64,000 bases of DNA from an uncultured Desulfobacteraceae bacterium (lineage in GTDB: Bacteria > Desulfobacterota > Desulfobacteria > Desulfobacterales > Desulfatirhabdiaceae): the NCBI GenBank assembly GCA_903953895.1, contig CAJBLH010000217.1, positions 1 through 64,000 on the forward strand, given 5' to 3'. Position numbers and translations under genes: made by a program. Each line of letters begins with the position of its first letter. Position 1 is the stretch's first letter. The notes below the pieces were generated by a model. That model saw only the letters and a list, made by a program, of their open reading frames with translations, did not search any database and was not told the origin of the DNA. Shown here piece by piece: positions 42,868 through 52,300 of the stretch.

Positions 42868-44295
42868 TCAGCGGGAAAGATCGATGATTTCCAGCCGGTT
42901 GTTGGCGTTGGGGAATTTGGATGACGGGCCTTCGGTGATCAGCGCGAATTTTCCGGGCAGTTCGTGAGCCTGGAGCCATTTTCGGGCATATGTGTTCCAG
43001 TTGTCCGGGTGATCAGGTTCATATACCGGATAAACACCCTGCGAAAACTGAAGGGCCTGGCATGTTGATTTCAGCGAGCTGACCGCAATGGTCCAGACCG
43101 GCAGACGGAATCCGGCAATTCTTCGGGCGGTGTCGCCGCTGTGGGTCGGTGTGAAAACAGCCGCCGGTTTCATGTATTCCAGGCAGGTTTCAACGCTTAA
43201 AGCGATCAGGTGCGCCGGACGAAGTTTGCCGGCAAGATCAATTCCAGGAAACAGGTCTTTTACCGTTACTGCGGGGCGATGCGGCTCGACAGCCGCCGCT
43301 ATTTTTGCTAGGGTGGCAACGGCATCCACGGGATATTTCCCCATGGCGGATTCTCCCGAAAGCATAACGCAGTCGGTCCCGTCCAGAATGGCGTTTGACA
43401 CGTCCGTGGCCTCAGCCCGGGTGGGGCGCCGGTTATCTGTCATGGACTCCAGCATCTGGGTTGCCGTAATCACAGGTTTTGCATGCATGTTGGCCAGGTG
43501 CATCAGATGCTTCTGTATCACCGCTATCTGCTCGATAGGTACCTCGACCCCAAGATCTCCTCGTGCGATCATGATGCCGTCGGCAGCCTGCATGATCTCG
43601 TCGATATGATCGAGGGCTCCGGAGCGCTCGATTTTGGCGATGATGAACGGGGAATATCCCAGTTCCGTTGCTGCCCGGCGCACGGCCTCGATGTCGGCCG
43701 CCCGCTCGACAAAGGACTGGCTGACGGCGTCCACGCCGTTTTCGAGGGCAAACTTCAGGCACTGATGATCCCAGTCGGTGAACGCGCTGATGCCCAGATC
43801 GATGTCTGGAAGGTTCAAGCCTTTTCGGGAGCGCAGCTCTCCACCCACCCTCACTTTGCAGTGAACGTCGGTTGATGCGGTTTCAACGACTTCAAGCTGG
43901 ATGTATCCGTCATTCAGAAACAGCATGTCTCCGGGTTTTACCGCTTGTGGCAGACGGCTGAAAGACACTGAAACCCGTGAGCGGTCGCCGGTGATCTCGT
44001 CTGTTGTCAGTGTGAAAGATTCTCCGATTTTTAAGTCTATGGGTTCATCTGCGATCTTTCCGATGCGCATCTTCGGCCCGGAAAGATCCGCCAGAAGGGC
44101 CAAGCGGCGTCCGGTTCGCTGAGCTGCAGCACGAAGATTGTCGATAACCGCTTTGTGCTGTGAAAAATCCCCATGAGAGAAGTTGAGGCGGGCGATGTTC
44201 ATTCCGGCCAGCAGCATGCGCTCCATCACTTCGGGAGATTGAGATGCTGGCCCGATGGTGCAGACGATTTTGGTTTTATGCGTCGGCAGTGGCAT
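42868..44295 (-). CDS. pyk: Pyruvate kinase
   Basis: 475 residues. The start motif TKIVCTIGPASQSPEVMERML, the ARLNFSHG segment and the catalytic FAKIERSGAL-type loop (IIAKIERSGALDHIDEI), MIARGDLGVEVP and ITATQMLESM are all present. The ATG at 44295 follows AGGAGG by nine bases; an upstream in-frame ATG at 44325 is less likely. It lies downstream of pgm with the same direction, consistent with glycogen or hexose-phosphate breakdown. Confidence 0.95.
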   Translation of the reverse strand: MPLPTHKTKIVCTIGPASQSPEVMERMLLAGMNIARLNFSHGDFSQHKAVIDNLRAAAQRTGRRLALLADLSGPKMRIGKIADEPIDLKIGESFTLTTDEITGDRSRVSVSFSRLPQAVKPGDMLFLNDGYIQLEVVETASTDVHCKVRVGGELRSRKGLNLPDIDLGISAFTDWDHQCLKFALENGVDAVSQSFVERAADIEAVRRAATELGYSPFIIAKIERSGALDHIDEIMQAADGIMIARGDLGVEVPIEQIAVIQKHLMHLANMHAKPVITATQMLESMTDNRRPTRAEATDVSNAILDGTDCVMLSGESAMGKYPVDAVATLAKIAAAVEPHRPAVTVKDLFPGIDLAGKLRPAHLIALSVETCLEYMKPAAVFTPTHSGDTARRIAGFRLPVWTIAVSSLKSTCQALQFSQGVYPVYEPDHPDNWNTYARKWLQAHELPGKFALITEGPSSKFPNANNRLEIIDLSR

Positions 44296-44321
44296 AGAGA
44301 AGTTCCTCCTGGATGCGATCG

Positions 44322-45962
44322 TCATGACAGCGATCGGGTAACGAGTTCCTGCGCCGCCGCCAGGATGGCGTCGAGATGTTCCTGGCTCTTGAAACTTTCG
44401 GCGTAGAGTTTATAGATATTTTCCGTTCCCGACGGCCGGGCCGCAAACCATCCTTGGCGGGTTACCACCTTGAGGCCGTCGATAGGAGCGTCGTTTCCCG
44501 GGGCACGCGTCAGTTTGGCGGTAATGGGGTCTCCGGCCAATTCCGTAGCAGTGACGGCTTCAGGGGTCAGCTTCTTGAGCGCAGCTTTCTGAGACGGTGT
44601 GGCCGGGGCATCGATGCGCGTATAATAGGGAGTTCCATGTTGCCGGGTCAGTTCCGCATAATACTCACCTGGATCTTTGCCGGTTCGGGCAACGATTTCC
44701 GCACTCAGCAGGCAAAGGATCAGCCCGTCCTTATCGGTTGTCCACACCCGGCCGTCATGCTGAAGAAAACTGGCCCCGGCGCTTTCTTCTCCGCCGAAAC
44801 AGCAGGAGCCGTCGAACAATCCGGAAGAAAACCACTTGAAGCCGACCGGAACTTCAAACAGCCGGCGACCGAGCGCACCCGTCACCCGATCGATGAGGCC
44901 GCTGCTGACCAGGGTTTTTCCGACCCTGGCGGCTTCGGACCACCGGGGACGGTGCGTCAGCAGATAATGGATGGCGACAGCCAGATAGTGGTTGGGGTTC
45001 ATCAGCCCGGCAGCGCGGGTGACAATGCCATGGCGATCCGCATCTGGATCATTGGCGAAAGCGATCTGATACTGATCCTTGAGCCCGACCAGACCGGCCA
45101 TGGCGTAAGGGCTGGAGCAGTCCATGCGGATCTTGCCGTCGTGATCGACGCGCATGAACGAAAATGTGGGATCCACCTTATCATTGACGACAGTGATATC
45201 CACATCGTAAACAGTTCGGATTGGTTCCCAGTAGGGGCCGGATGAGCCGCCGAGGGGATCTACAGCAATCCGGACGCCTGCGGCCCGGATTGCCTCCATA
45301 TCGATGATGTTTTTAAGATCGTTGACGTAGGGAAGCACCAGATCCTGCGGGCGCGTGGTGTCGGCCTTCATGGCCGCTTCAAACGGCAGCCGGTGGACGC
45401 CGGTGCATCTTTGCTGCATCAGTTCGTTGGCCCGGTTCTGAATCCATTTCGTTACATCGGTATCGGCCGGGCCGCCATTGGGCGGGTTGTACTTGAAACC
45501 GCCGTCTTCCGGGGGGTTGTGGGACGGGGTCACCACGATGCCATCAGCCAAGTGTTCTTTGCGGTTTTGGTTATAAACGAGAATGGCCCGTGAGATGACC
45601 GGCGTTGGCGTAACGCCGTCGTTTTCTTGCACAATGGTAGTTACACCGTTAGCCGCCAGTACCTCGATCGCGGTACGCTGGGCGGGTCCGGACAGCGCAT
45701 GTGTGTCTTTTCCCATATAAAGCGGGCCGTCGATGCCTTGGCGCTGCCGATAGTCGCAGATAGCCTGGGTAACGGCAAGAATATGTGCTTCGGTAAAAGA
45801 GCCGTGCATCGGCGAGCCGCGATGCCCGCTGGTGCCGAAGCTGACCAGTTGATCGGGATCATTCATATCTGGTTTGCATTCATAATAAGCCTTCTCGATT
45901 CGGACCGGATCGATGAGCAGTTCCGCCGGCGCTGGTTTGCCGGCAAGGGGGGAAATCGCCAT
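44322..45962 (-). CDS. pgm: Phosphoglucomutase (alpha-D-glucose-phosphate specific)
   Basis: 546 residues of the alpha-phosphohexomutase family. Signatures are FGTSGHRG near the start, the phosphoserine loop [15 protein letters not shown], the metal loop DPDADRHG and the sugar loop [11 protein letters not shown]. The phosphate-binding [17 protein letters not shown] is at the end. It interconverts glucose-1- and glucose-6-phosphate. It precedes pyk. Confidence 0.95.
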   Translation of the reverse strand: MAISPLAGKPAPAELLIDPVRIEKAYYECKPDMNDPDQLVSFGTSGHRGSPMHGSFTEAHILAVTQAICDYRQRQGIDGPLYMGKDTHALSGPAQRTAIEVLAANGVTTIVQENDGVTPTPVISRAILVYNQNRKEHLADGIVVTPSHNPPEDGGFKYNPPNGGPADTDVTKWIQNRANELMQQRCTGVHRLPFEAAMKADTTRPQDLVLPYVNDLKNIIDMEAIRAAGVRIAVDPLGGSSGPYWEPIRTVYDVDITVVNDKVDPTFSFMRVDHDGKIRMDCSSPYAMAGLVGLKDQYQIAFANDPDADRHGIVTRAAGLMNPNHYLAVAIHYLLTHRPRWSEAARVGKTLVSSGLIDRVTGALGRRLFEVPVGFKWFSSGLFDGSCCFGGEESAGASFLQHDGRVWTTDKDGLILCLLSAEIVARTGKDPGEYYAELTRQHGTPYYTRIDAPATPSQKAALKKLTPEAVTATELAGDPITAKLTRAPGNDAPIDGLKVVTRQGWFAARPSGTENIYKLYAESFKSQEHLDAILAAAQELVTRSLS

Positions 45963-46053
45963 GCCTCTCTTCCTTATTCGTTTGGTGGTGTGTTGCGATT
46001 CAGATTTTTCGAGACTTAACCCCGGTAAACACGGTTACAATAAATTTATAATC

Positions 46054-46179
46054 TTATTTATTGGTGCCATTCATATATCGATATGGATCAAATTCCGGCC
46101 CATAAGCTCTGTTTATTGGTGTGGACACACATGCAGAAAGCATCGTTGCCAACATCAGAATAAAAATGGTTTTTTTCAT
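46054..46179 (-). CDS. 41-residue predicted lipoprotein
   Basis: A very short gene: MKKTIFILMLATMLSAC is a lipoprotein signal with lipobox LSAC, followed by about 24 residues ending YRYMNGTNK and stop. AAAGGTG lies at good distance before the ATG. It is the first gene upstream of pgm on the same strand (92 bases away). Real because signal, lipobox and ribosome binding site agree; function unknown. Confidence 0.65.
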   Translation of the reverse strand: MKKTIFILMLATMLSACVSTPINRAYGPEFDPYRYMNGTNK

Positions 46180-46234
46180 ATACGCACCTTTCTTTTAACC
46201 AGTCTCTTCAAATAAAAAGCCATGATAACTTATG

Positions 46235-46636
46235 TTATTTCCCTTTATATTTTCCTAAGTAGAAACAACTGATACCGGTGAATGCATATGAAATGGCAGT
46301 CATTATTGAAGACGCTATATGGTCTTTCCCAAGATATGAAAACATGGCCATGAACCCAAATATAACCAATATTAAGAACAAGACAAAAATAAATGTCATT
46401 TTTATCTTATAAATATGATGATTACGCTCACACTGGCGGTCATCCATTTCCGCTTTAATGGATTCCCTGGCATATGTTAATTGATTTGAATCTTGTTGTT
46501 TGCGAAAATCAAATTCCTTCTCACGAAGTTCAATTTCTTTAAATTGGACGTTGATGATTTTTTCAACAACTTCATTGCTCAATGATTGAGGTTGTCTTAT
46601 CTGCTGGTGACCTGGCAAATTCTTATTTGCGTTCAT
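46235..46636 (-). CDS. Small membrane protein with N-terminal helix
   Basis: 133 residues. The N-terminal half is charged and helical (VQFKEIELREKEFDFRKQQD), followed by two membrane helices (about 81-104 and 110-127). I cannot assign a family with certainty; the layout resembles DUF2335-like proteins. It overlaps the next upstream gene by 14 bases. Confidence 0.6.
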   Translation of the reverse strand: MNANKNLPGHQQIRQPQSLSNEVVEKIINVQFKEIELREKEFDFRKQQDSNQLTYARESIKAEMDDRQCERNHHIYKIKMTFIFVLFLILVIFGFMAMFSYLGKDHIASSIMTAISYAFTGISCFYLGKYKGK

Positions 46637-46823
46637 GCGGGTACACTGGATACCTGTGAGTTACAATAAATTTTCCAAAACCTTCTCCAATTTTCGGGGG
46701 AACAATCTGAACCGATAAGACGTTTCCCCTTTTTGACTCATCACCATATCGCTCAATATATTCTTGCGGGCTTAATACCGTCTTGTAAAGATCTTCAATT
46801 ATTGTGGTAAACGATTTGATCAT
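46623..46823 (-). CDS. Hypothetical 66-residue protein
   Basis: Begins MIKSFTTIIEDLYKTVLSPQ, is soluble and moderately charged, and overlaps the membrane-protein gene downstream by 14 bases, which suggests a two-gene unit. Not recognised. Confidence 0.5.
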   Translation of the reverse strand: MIKSFTTIIEDLYKTVLSPQEYIERYGDESKRGNVLSVQIVPPKIGEGFGKFIVTHRYPVYPHERK

Positions 46824-47426
46824 ATTTTTACCCCCCGTTAAACGTCGACCATCTTACCACACAGCAATTCAATATCAACGAATTTCGGTCGTGTCTTTAT
46901 ATTGTGATGTGATTGCTAACTGAATATTTTCGCAGTGTTCCAAACTTTTATTTCATATCATAACTTTTTGAGATTTTGGCATAAGAATATTTATGTCAAC
47001 GAAACACCGAGATGACCCGAATTTCAACAATCTCGAATATCTCGTCGCATCCAAATCAAAGATGATTCCAATCCAATTTCGAAAAAACTGCAGGAAGTTT
47101 CTTTCGCATAGGCCTATAAACTTTGGCATCAAGAGTTTGTATAGGTTTCACGAATTGAAGTCAGGAGATAATTTGATTTTTTTGATTTTCTAATAAAATC
47201 ATTATTTCAGTATGTTAGGATAAATTGTGAACAATTGTTATCTCATTCAGCGTCAGCCAGCTATCCTCTGTTTTTGACAGTACCCGCTTCGGGCAAATTC
47301 TTTGTTCCAGGCACTGGCTTTCGTTTCTCCACTGCGCCCCGTCCAAAGTATTCCCTGCGACTCCGGATTTCTTTTCCGGATCGGGAATCATGCAGAAGCA
47401 GCGACCGTCTGGGAGTTGATGAACGC
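46824..47426. other. Intergenic region without supported genes
   Basis: 603 bases, AT-rich to about 47215 and then more GC-rich. Short open frames (for example 46993-47193 on plus) have no ribosome binding site or recognisable sequence. I see no clear repeat or RNA. Confidence 0.4.
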
Positions 47427-47609
47427 TCATGGATTCCTTGATATTTCAATGATCTGATCAAGTTGTATGCTTATTTTTCTGATAGCGTTTCTGATTTGGA
47501 AAACAAATACAGGCAGGAATATTATGCAAAAGATCATGAAAATAACGAACGCTCCAATCAGGATAGAACCATAAAACCTGAATATATCAATATAAGAATC
47601 ACCAATCAT
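47427..47609 (-). CDS. Hypothetical 60-residue single-pass membrane protein
   Basis: MIGDSYIDIFRFYGSILIGA begins a protein with one long hydrophobic stretch (about 15-38), then RNAIRKISIQLDQIIEISRN, a short amphipathic tail. It lies 45 bases downstream of the zinc-ribbon membrane protein on the same strand. No family recognised. Confidence 0.45.
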   Translation of the reverse strand: MIGDSYIDIFRFYGSILIGAFVIFMIFCIIFLPVFVFQIRNAIRKISIQLDQIIEISRNP

Positions 47610-47654
47610 GTATTGTATCCCTTCACATCAAATATTCATTGCATTACGGAGCTA

Positions 47655-48173
47655 TTACTTTGAAATTATCTCCAAAACATTACCGTGAATATCTGTTTTT
47701 GCCACAACTGTATTTTTTACCAGTGCTCCAAAAGAATTCTTTCCCCTGAATGATGAACTGACTACAAGATGATCACCCTTGTCTGAATATCTCGTTTCGA
47801 TATGTTCATATGATGACGGATCATTCATTGATTTTTTAATGATCTTTTCAAGTCCAGTATGTGATCCATCCCATGAACTGAATGCTTTTCTTATTTGTTC
47901 ATATCTGATTTCTTCAGGAGTTTTTACCTTTATTGTCTGAGTTGGTTTTGGTTGTGGTGTTGTTTCTTTTAGCGGAACAGGCTCGCGAGCTATTTTAACG
48001 GAATTATCATCAATAAAAGAAAGTACCCCATTTACAGCGATACCTATTATAACTATGCCGATTATTAGACTGAAGCATCCATATTGACGTTTTAACACAA
48101 ATCCGCAATGTGGGCACTTTTCAGCCTTCGTGCTTACATCATTCCCGCATTCCTTGCATGCTTTAATCGCCAA
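47655..48173 (-). CDS. Zinc-ribbon single-pass membrane protein
   Basis: 172 residues. An N-terminal zinc ribbon (CKECGNDVSTKAEKCPHCG) is followed by one membrane helix (about 32-53), a Pro/Lys-rich stalk and a C-terminal domain (FSSWDGSHTGLEKIIKKSMNDPSSYEHIETRYSD) resembling small beta-sheet domains in many zinc-ribbon proteins. A GGAG box precedes the ATG. Function unknown. Confidence 0.75.
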   Translation of the reverse strand: MAIKACKECGNDVSTKAEKCPHCGFVLKRQYGCFSLIIGIVIIGIAVNGVLSFIDDNSVKIAREPVPLKETTPQPKPTQTIKVKTPEEIRYEQIRKAFSSWDGSHTGLEKIIKKSMNDPSSYEHIETRYSDKGDHLVVSSSFRGKNSFGALVKNTVVAKTDIHGNVLEIISK

Positions 48174-48488
48174 AGTAATCTCCTTATTTTTAATGGACGA
48201 AAGTCATGTATTTAAATATGGGCTGAAATGTGTACATGCTTCAGTAAAAGATCGGCAATATGTGGGCCAATCAATTTCCAGATTTTTTTCCATAGCACAG
48301 GTGATACGGCTTTTGCAAACACGAAACCGTTAGGAATACTATTCAACGCAAAGGCGCAAAGGACGCAAAGAAATCTGATGAAAAACCGGCTTTCTCTTTG
48401 CGTCCTTTGCGCCTTTGCGGTAAAATAAAAACACGGAGGATGAAAATTCTCATTTACTGACTACTGATAACTAACAAAGGATTCGCAA
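48174..48488. other. Divergent intergenic region with long hairpin
   Basis: Between divergent genes. It holds a perfect 25-base inverted repeat (48347-48419) and, near 48450-48478, a TACTGATAACTAAC-like stretch. No gene. Confidence 0.5.
48347..48419. repeat. Inverted repeat with 25-bp perfect arms
   Basis: Left arm 48347-48371 (CGCAAAGGCGCAAAGGACGC...) and right arm 48395-48419 are exact reverse complements around a 23-base loop. A similar single arm (GCAAAGGCGCAAATGACGC) is at 53703-53721. It is a GCAAAG-periodic dispersed hairpin. Confidence 0.85.
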
Positions 48489-49295
48489 ATGAAAAAACTG
48501 GCAGGAATTCTTGGCATATGCGGGCTGCTGTCGGGATGCAATACCCAAACACCCGAGACCATTCAACAGGAAGCGTTGAACGCTGTTCAGGCCCATCCTG
48601 AAATCATCCAGGAACAGGTACTGAAAACGATCCGGGAAAACCCGGATATCGTCATGAATATTCTGAAAGAAAAAAATATCGAAGTGCTTCAGATCGTGGA
48701 AAAAGGCAGCCGGGATTTGGCCGAACAGAAACGGCAGGAGCGGATCAAACAGGATATGGCCAATCCCAAAAAACCGAAAATCGATTCGACTCGCGCCTTT
48801 CTCGGAGATCCCGATGCGCCCGTCACTCTGGTCGAATACTCGGATTTTCAATGTTTCTACTGCGGGAAAGCTGCCCGCACCCTGCAGGAACTCGTCGGAA
48901 AATATCCCAAGAAGATCCGTCTTTTCTTCAAACATGTGCCGCTTCACGACATGTCCAAAACAGAAGCCATGTATTTTGAAGCCATTGCCAGGCAGTCCGT
49001 GGAAAAAGCCTGGAAATTTCACGACATGGCATTCGACCGCCGGGAAGACATCCTGAGAGAAAAAGAGGGCGCCCTGCAGGAAATCGTGACGCATCTGGGT
49101 ATCGATGACGCCAGGCTGAAACAGGATATGGAAGGCCGGGAAATTGCTGATATCATTGATGAAGACATGAAAGAAGCCCGATCTTTCGGATTCGACGCCA
49201 CCCCGTCGTTTTTAATCAACGGGGTTTCATTGGTCGGCGCGTTTCCTGTTGAAGAATTCGAGCGGGTGATTGCGCTGGTCGAAGAAAAGAAATAG
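48489..49295 (+). CDS. DsbA/DsbG-like thioredoxin-fold lipoprotein
   Basis: 268 residues. Lipoprotein signal (MKKLAGILGICGLLSGC, lipobox LSGC). A helical region (20-100) precedes a DsbA-type thioredoxin domain with active site CFYC (YSDFQCFYCGKAAR) and the cis-Pro loop DATPSFLING. Likely a periplasmic disulfide oxidase or isomerase of the BdbD/Com1 type. The start has AAAGGATTCGC upstream. Confidence 0.92.
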   Translation: MKKLAGILGICGLLSGCNTQTPETIQQEALNAVQAHPEIIQEQVLKTIRENPDIVMNILKEKNIEVLQIVEKGSRDLAEQKRQERIKQDMANPKKPKIDSTRAFLGDPDAPVTLVEYSDFQCFYCGKAARTLQELVGKYPKKIRLFFKHVPLHDMSKTEAMYFEAIARQSVEKAWKFHDMAFDRREDILREKEGALQEIVTHLGIDDARLKQDMEGREIADIIDEDMKEARSFGFDATPSFLINGVSLVGAFPVEEFERVIALVEEKK

Positions 49296-49345
49296 GGCTA
49301 TCAGGTGATTTTTCACCAAAGCGTATACCAGACCAAAGGTTGATT

Positions 49346-49374
49346 GTTGACGGTCAACGGTCAACGGTCAACGG
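49346..49374. repeat. Short tandem repeat after dsb gene
   Basis: TTGACGGTCAACGGTCAACG then GTCAACGG: a 7-base unit (CGGTCAA) repeated three times, followed by TTTTTT and the end of the SNF2 gene from the other side. Confidence 0.7.
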
Positions 49375-52300
49375 TTTTTTCTTGCTGAATCATTTCCAGC
49401 AGCTCCTGGGCGGTAATTCTGCCGGAAATGTCCCCGCCTTCCAGCAGGGCGCCGGCCAGGTTCTGCTTGTGCCGATGCAGGGCAACGATTTTTTCCTCAA
49501 TGGTGTTCCGGACCACCAGGCGATATACGGTGACCGGCCGCTCCTGGCCGATGCGGTGGGCACGGCTGGATGCCTGCGATTCTACGGCCGGGTTCCACCA
49601 GGGATCCATGTGAATGACATAATCGGCAGCCGTCAGGTTCAGTCCCATCCCGCCTGCTTTCAAACTGATCAAAAACACATCTCCATTACCGGCTTGAAAG
49701 GCATCGATTTCACGTTTCCGGTCCCGCAGGGGAGTCGTGCCATCCAGATAGCGGTACGGAATCCCCTGATGATCCAGACTTTCTCGAATCAGGGATAAAT
49801 ATCCCACAAATTGACTGAAAACCAGCACTTTATGACCATTTTCAAGCAATTCCGACACAAGCCTTTCAAACAGGTCCAGCTTGGCGCAGGCAAGTTGACT
49901 GGCAGGCTGAACCAGCCGGGAATGACAGCAGGTCTGTCGCAGCTTGACAATTTCTCCAAACAGGCGGAACTGATATTGCGACCCGGTTTCGGTTCGACTG
50001 GTTTCAATCAGTTTTAAAGCATTTATGCGAAGTGATTCATAAAAAGCGGTTTCACCGGGATAAAAATCGACGTGAAGCACGATTTCCGTCAGGTCCGGAA
50101 GCTCCGACAACACCTCGGATTTCATCCGGCGGAGAATGAAGGGTTGAATGATTTTTTTCAGACGGTCCAGGGCCTCTGTATCCTGGAGTTTTTCAATGGG
50201 ATCGGTAAAGGTGGTGAAAAAATGCCTGGCGGAACCCAGCAAACCGGGATTGATAAAATGAAACAGGGTGAACAGCTCGCCAATGTGGTTTTCAACCGGC
50301 GTTCCCGTGGTGATGATTCTGAATTTTCCATTCAAGTTCATGGCAGCCTGAGATCGTTTGGCTTTCATGTTTTTGATCACCTGAGCCTCGTCCAGAACCA
50401 CCGTTTCCCAGATGATCGATGACAAAAGGTCGGCCTCGTGCATCAACAGCCCATAGCTAACCACCAGCACATCGAAAGGTTTGAGTTCCTGAATGGTTTT
50501 TTCCCGCAGTCGGTCTTCCAGTCGTACCGCATTCAGCGTGGGGGCAAACCGCTGAATTTCATCCAGCCAGTTCAGACAGACAGATGCTGGGGCGATTACC
50601 AGAGAGGGGCCGTTTAGCGCCCGCTCCAGAATAACGGCCAGAACTTGAACTGTTTTCCCCAGGCCCATGTCATCCGCCAGACACGCCCCGACTCCCCAGA
50701 ACGACAGTCGAGACAGCCAGGTGTAACCATCGATCTGGTAGTTTCTAAGTGTGGCCTTCAGATCCTTGGGGATTTCAGGAACATGCATGCTGCCGCTTTT
50801 GATACGGCGGAGATGATTTTCCCAATTTTCATCTGTTTCGATGTGTGTCAGGTGTTGGGTCAGGCTGTCGATCGTCGGCGCTGCGGCCGGCTGAAATCGG
50901 AGCGATCGATTTCGCAGTTCGGTGATCGCTGCAATGGCTTTCAGTTGATTTTTCAAATCTTCGGTCAAAGCCAGGAACTGACCCTCACCCAAGGGCACAA
51001 ACCGCTTGTGGATCTGCGGAATCATGGCGATCAGATCCCTTAATTCAAGCATCAGGGCATCGTCCACAACGAGTTGACCGCTCATTTCAAAGCAGTTTAA
51101 CCGGCTCTTGATCTTCACCCGAAGATCTGAAAACATGGTTTCCCGGGTGATGCGCAGTTTTTCGCCTTCTGGCCATTCCACAATGATGTGGCCCTGCTGC
51201 TGAAGGAGATTGAGCTCCAGAAGGATATCCAGAAAATCGTAGGGATCGGTGATCAGCCATTGCCAGTTCACGTGTGGAAATCGGGACAGGGCAGGGCATC
51301 CGGCCACGGCATCGGCGGTTTTTTTCAGCTCCCCGGCCAGGTCGCGTCGGATCTGACAGGGCAGGCCGTCTATATCGCCGATAATCCGTTCAGCCCCTTC
51401 TCCGGGTTTGAGCTTGATTTCACCGCCACGGACCGGCTTGATAAAAAATTCCACCCGGAACCCTGATGCGCATGTGGTCAGATGAATGTGGGGAAGCGGG
51501 TCTGCATCTGTTTCAATACAGGCTGCTGCGCTTATGTCCGAGTGAACCGTAATGATGGATGACAATCCGGCAATTGCATCCAACACTTCTTTTCGGGCCG
51601 AAACCGGTACGGCGATTCCCGTGTCGCCGATGATTCGTGCAATGCGCTGCTGCTCGGCGCCGAGGCAGACGATACTCAGTCGGTTTGGGGTTTCCCGGGT
51701 AACGGCAATGTGGTTTTCGACCATCTTCGGAGAGAATGTCAACTGGATCACGGAGTCCTGCGTTTCCACCAGAACTTTGGGCGCACCTTTGACAATTTCT
51801 ATCGGATAGTCCGGTTGATCGGCCAAAAAAACCAGTGGATGACCGACTAGTGCTGGCAGGGCCTTGTCCCAGTCGAAAAAATACTGAAATATGCGGGCAT
51901 TGAATTTGACTTTCCGGATACTGGATGACAGGATTTGATCCTGGCGGGTCATGTAGTCCCGTTGCGGATTGCCGAACAAGTGTTTCAGCGGTATGGCTTT
52001 TCCCGGGTACCAGGTTCCGGAAGCCCCTAATTTTTGTTCCCGAGGGATCAATTCGATGTGATGGTCTTTCAGTCGAATGATCCAGGCCAGACGGAGCGCT
52101 CCGACTTTGGTGGAATGTCGGGATGGCGAATTCAGGGAATAGGCGAGAGCATGCAGCCGGGGTCTCCAGGGCGCTTCCGGTTCGATGATGGTGAAAAGGC
52201 TGTGAATACCCTGATTGGCCTGAATCCGACGAATGTCATCCGTCAGATCCGCATCCGTCAGATCCGCGTCCGTCAGATCCGCATTTGGCGGTGCCGTGGC

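Noticed and set aside
46993-47193. 66-residue plus-strand open frame
   Set aside because: No ribosome binding site, AT-rich noncoding-like translation, no family resemblance.
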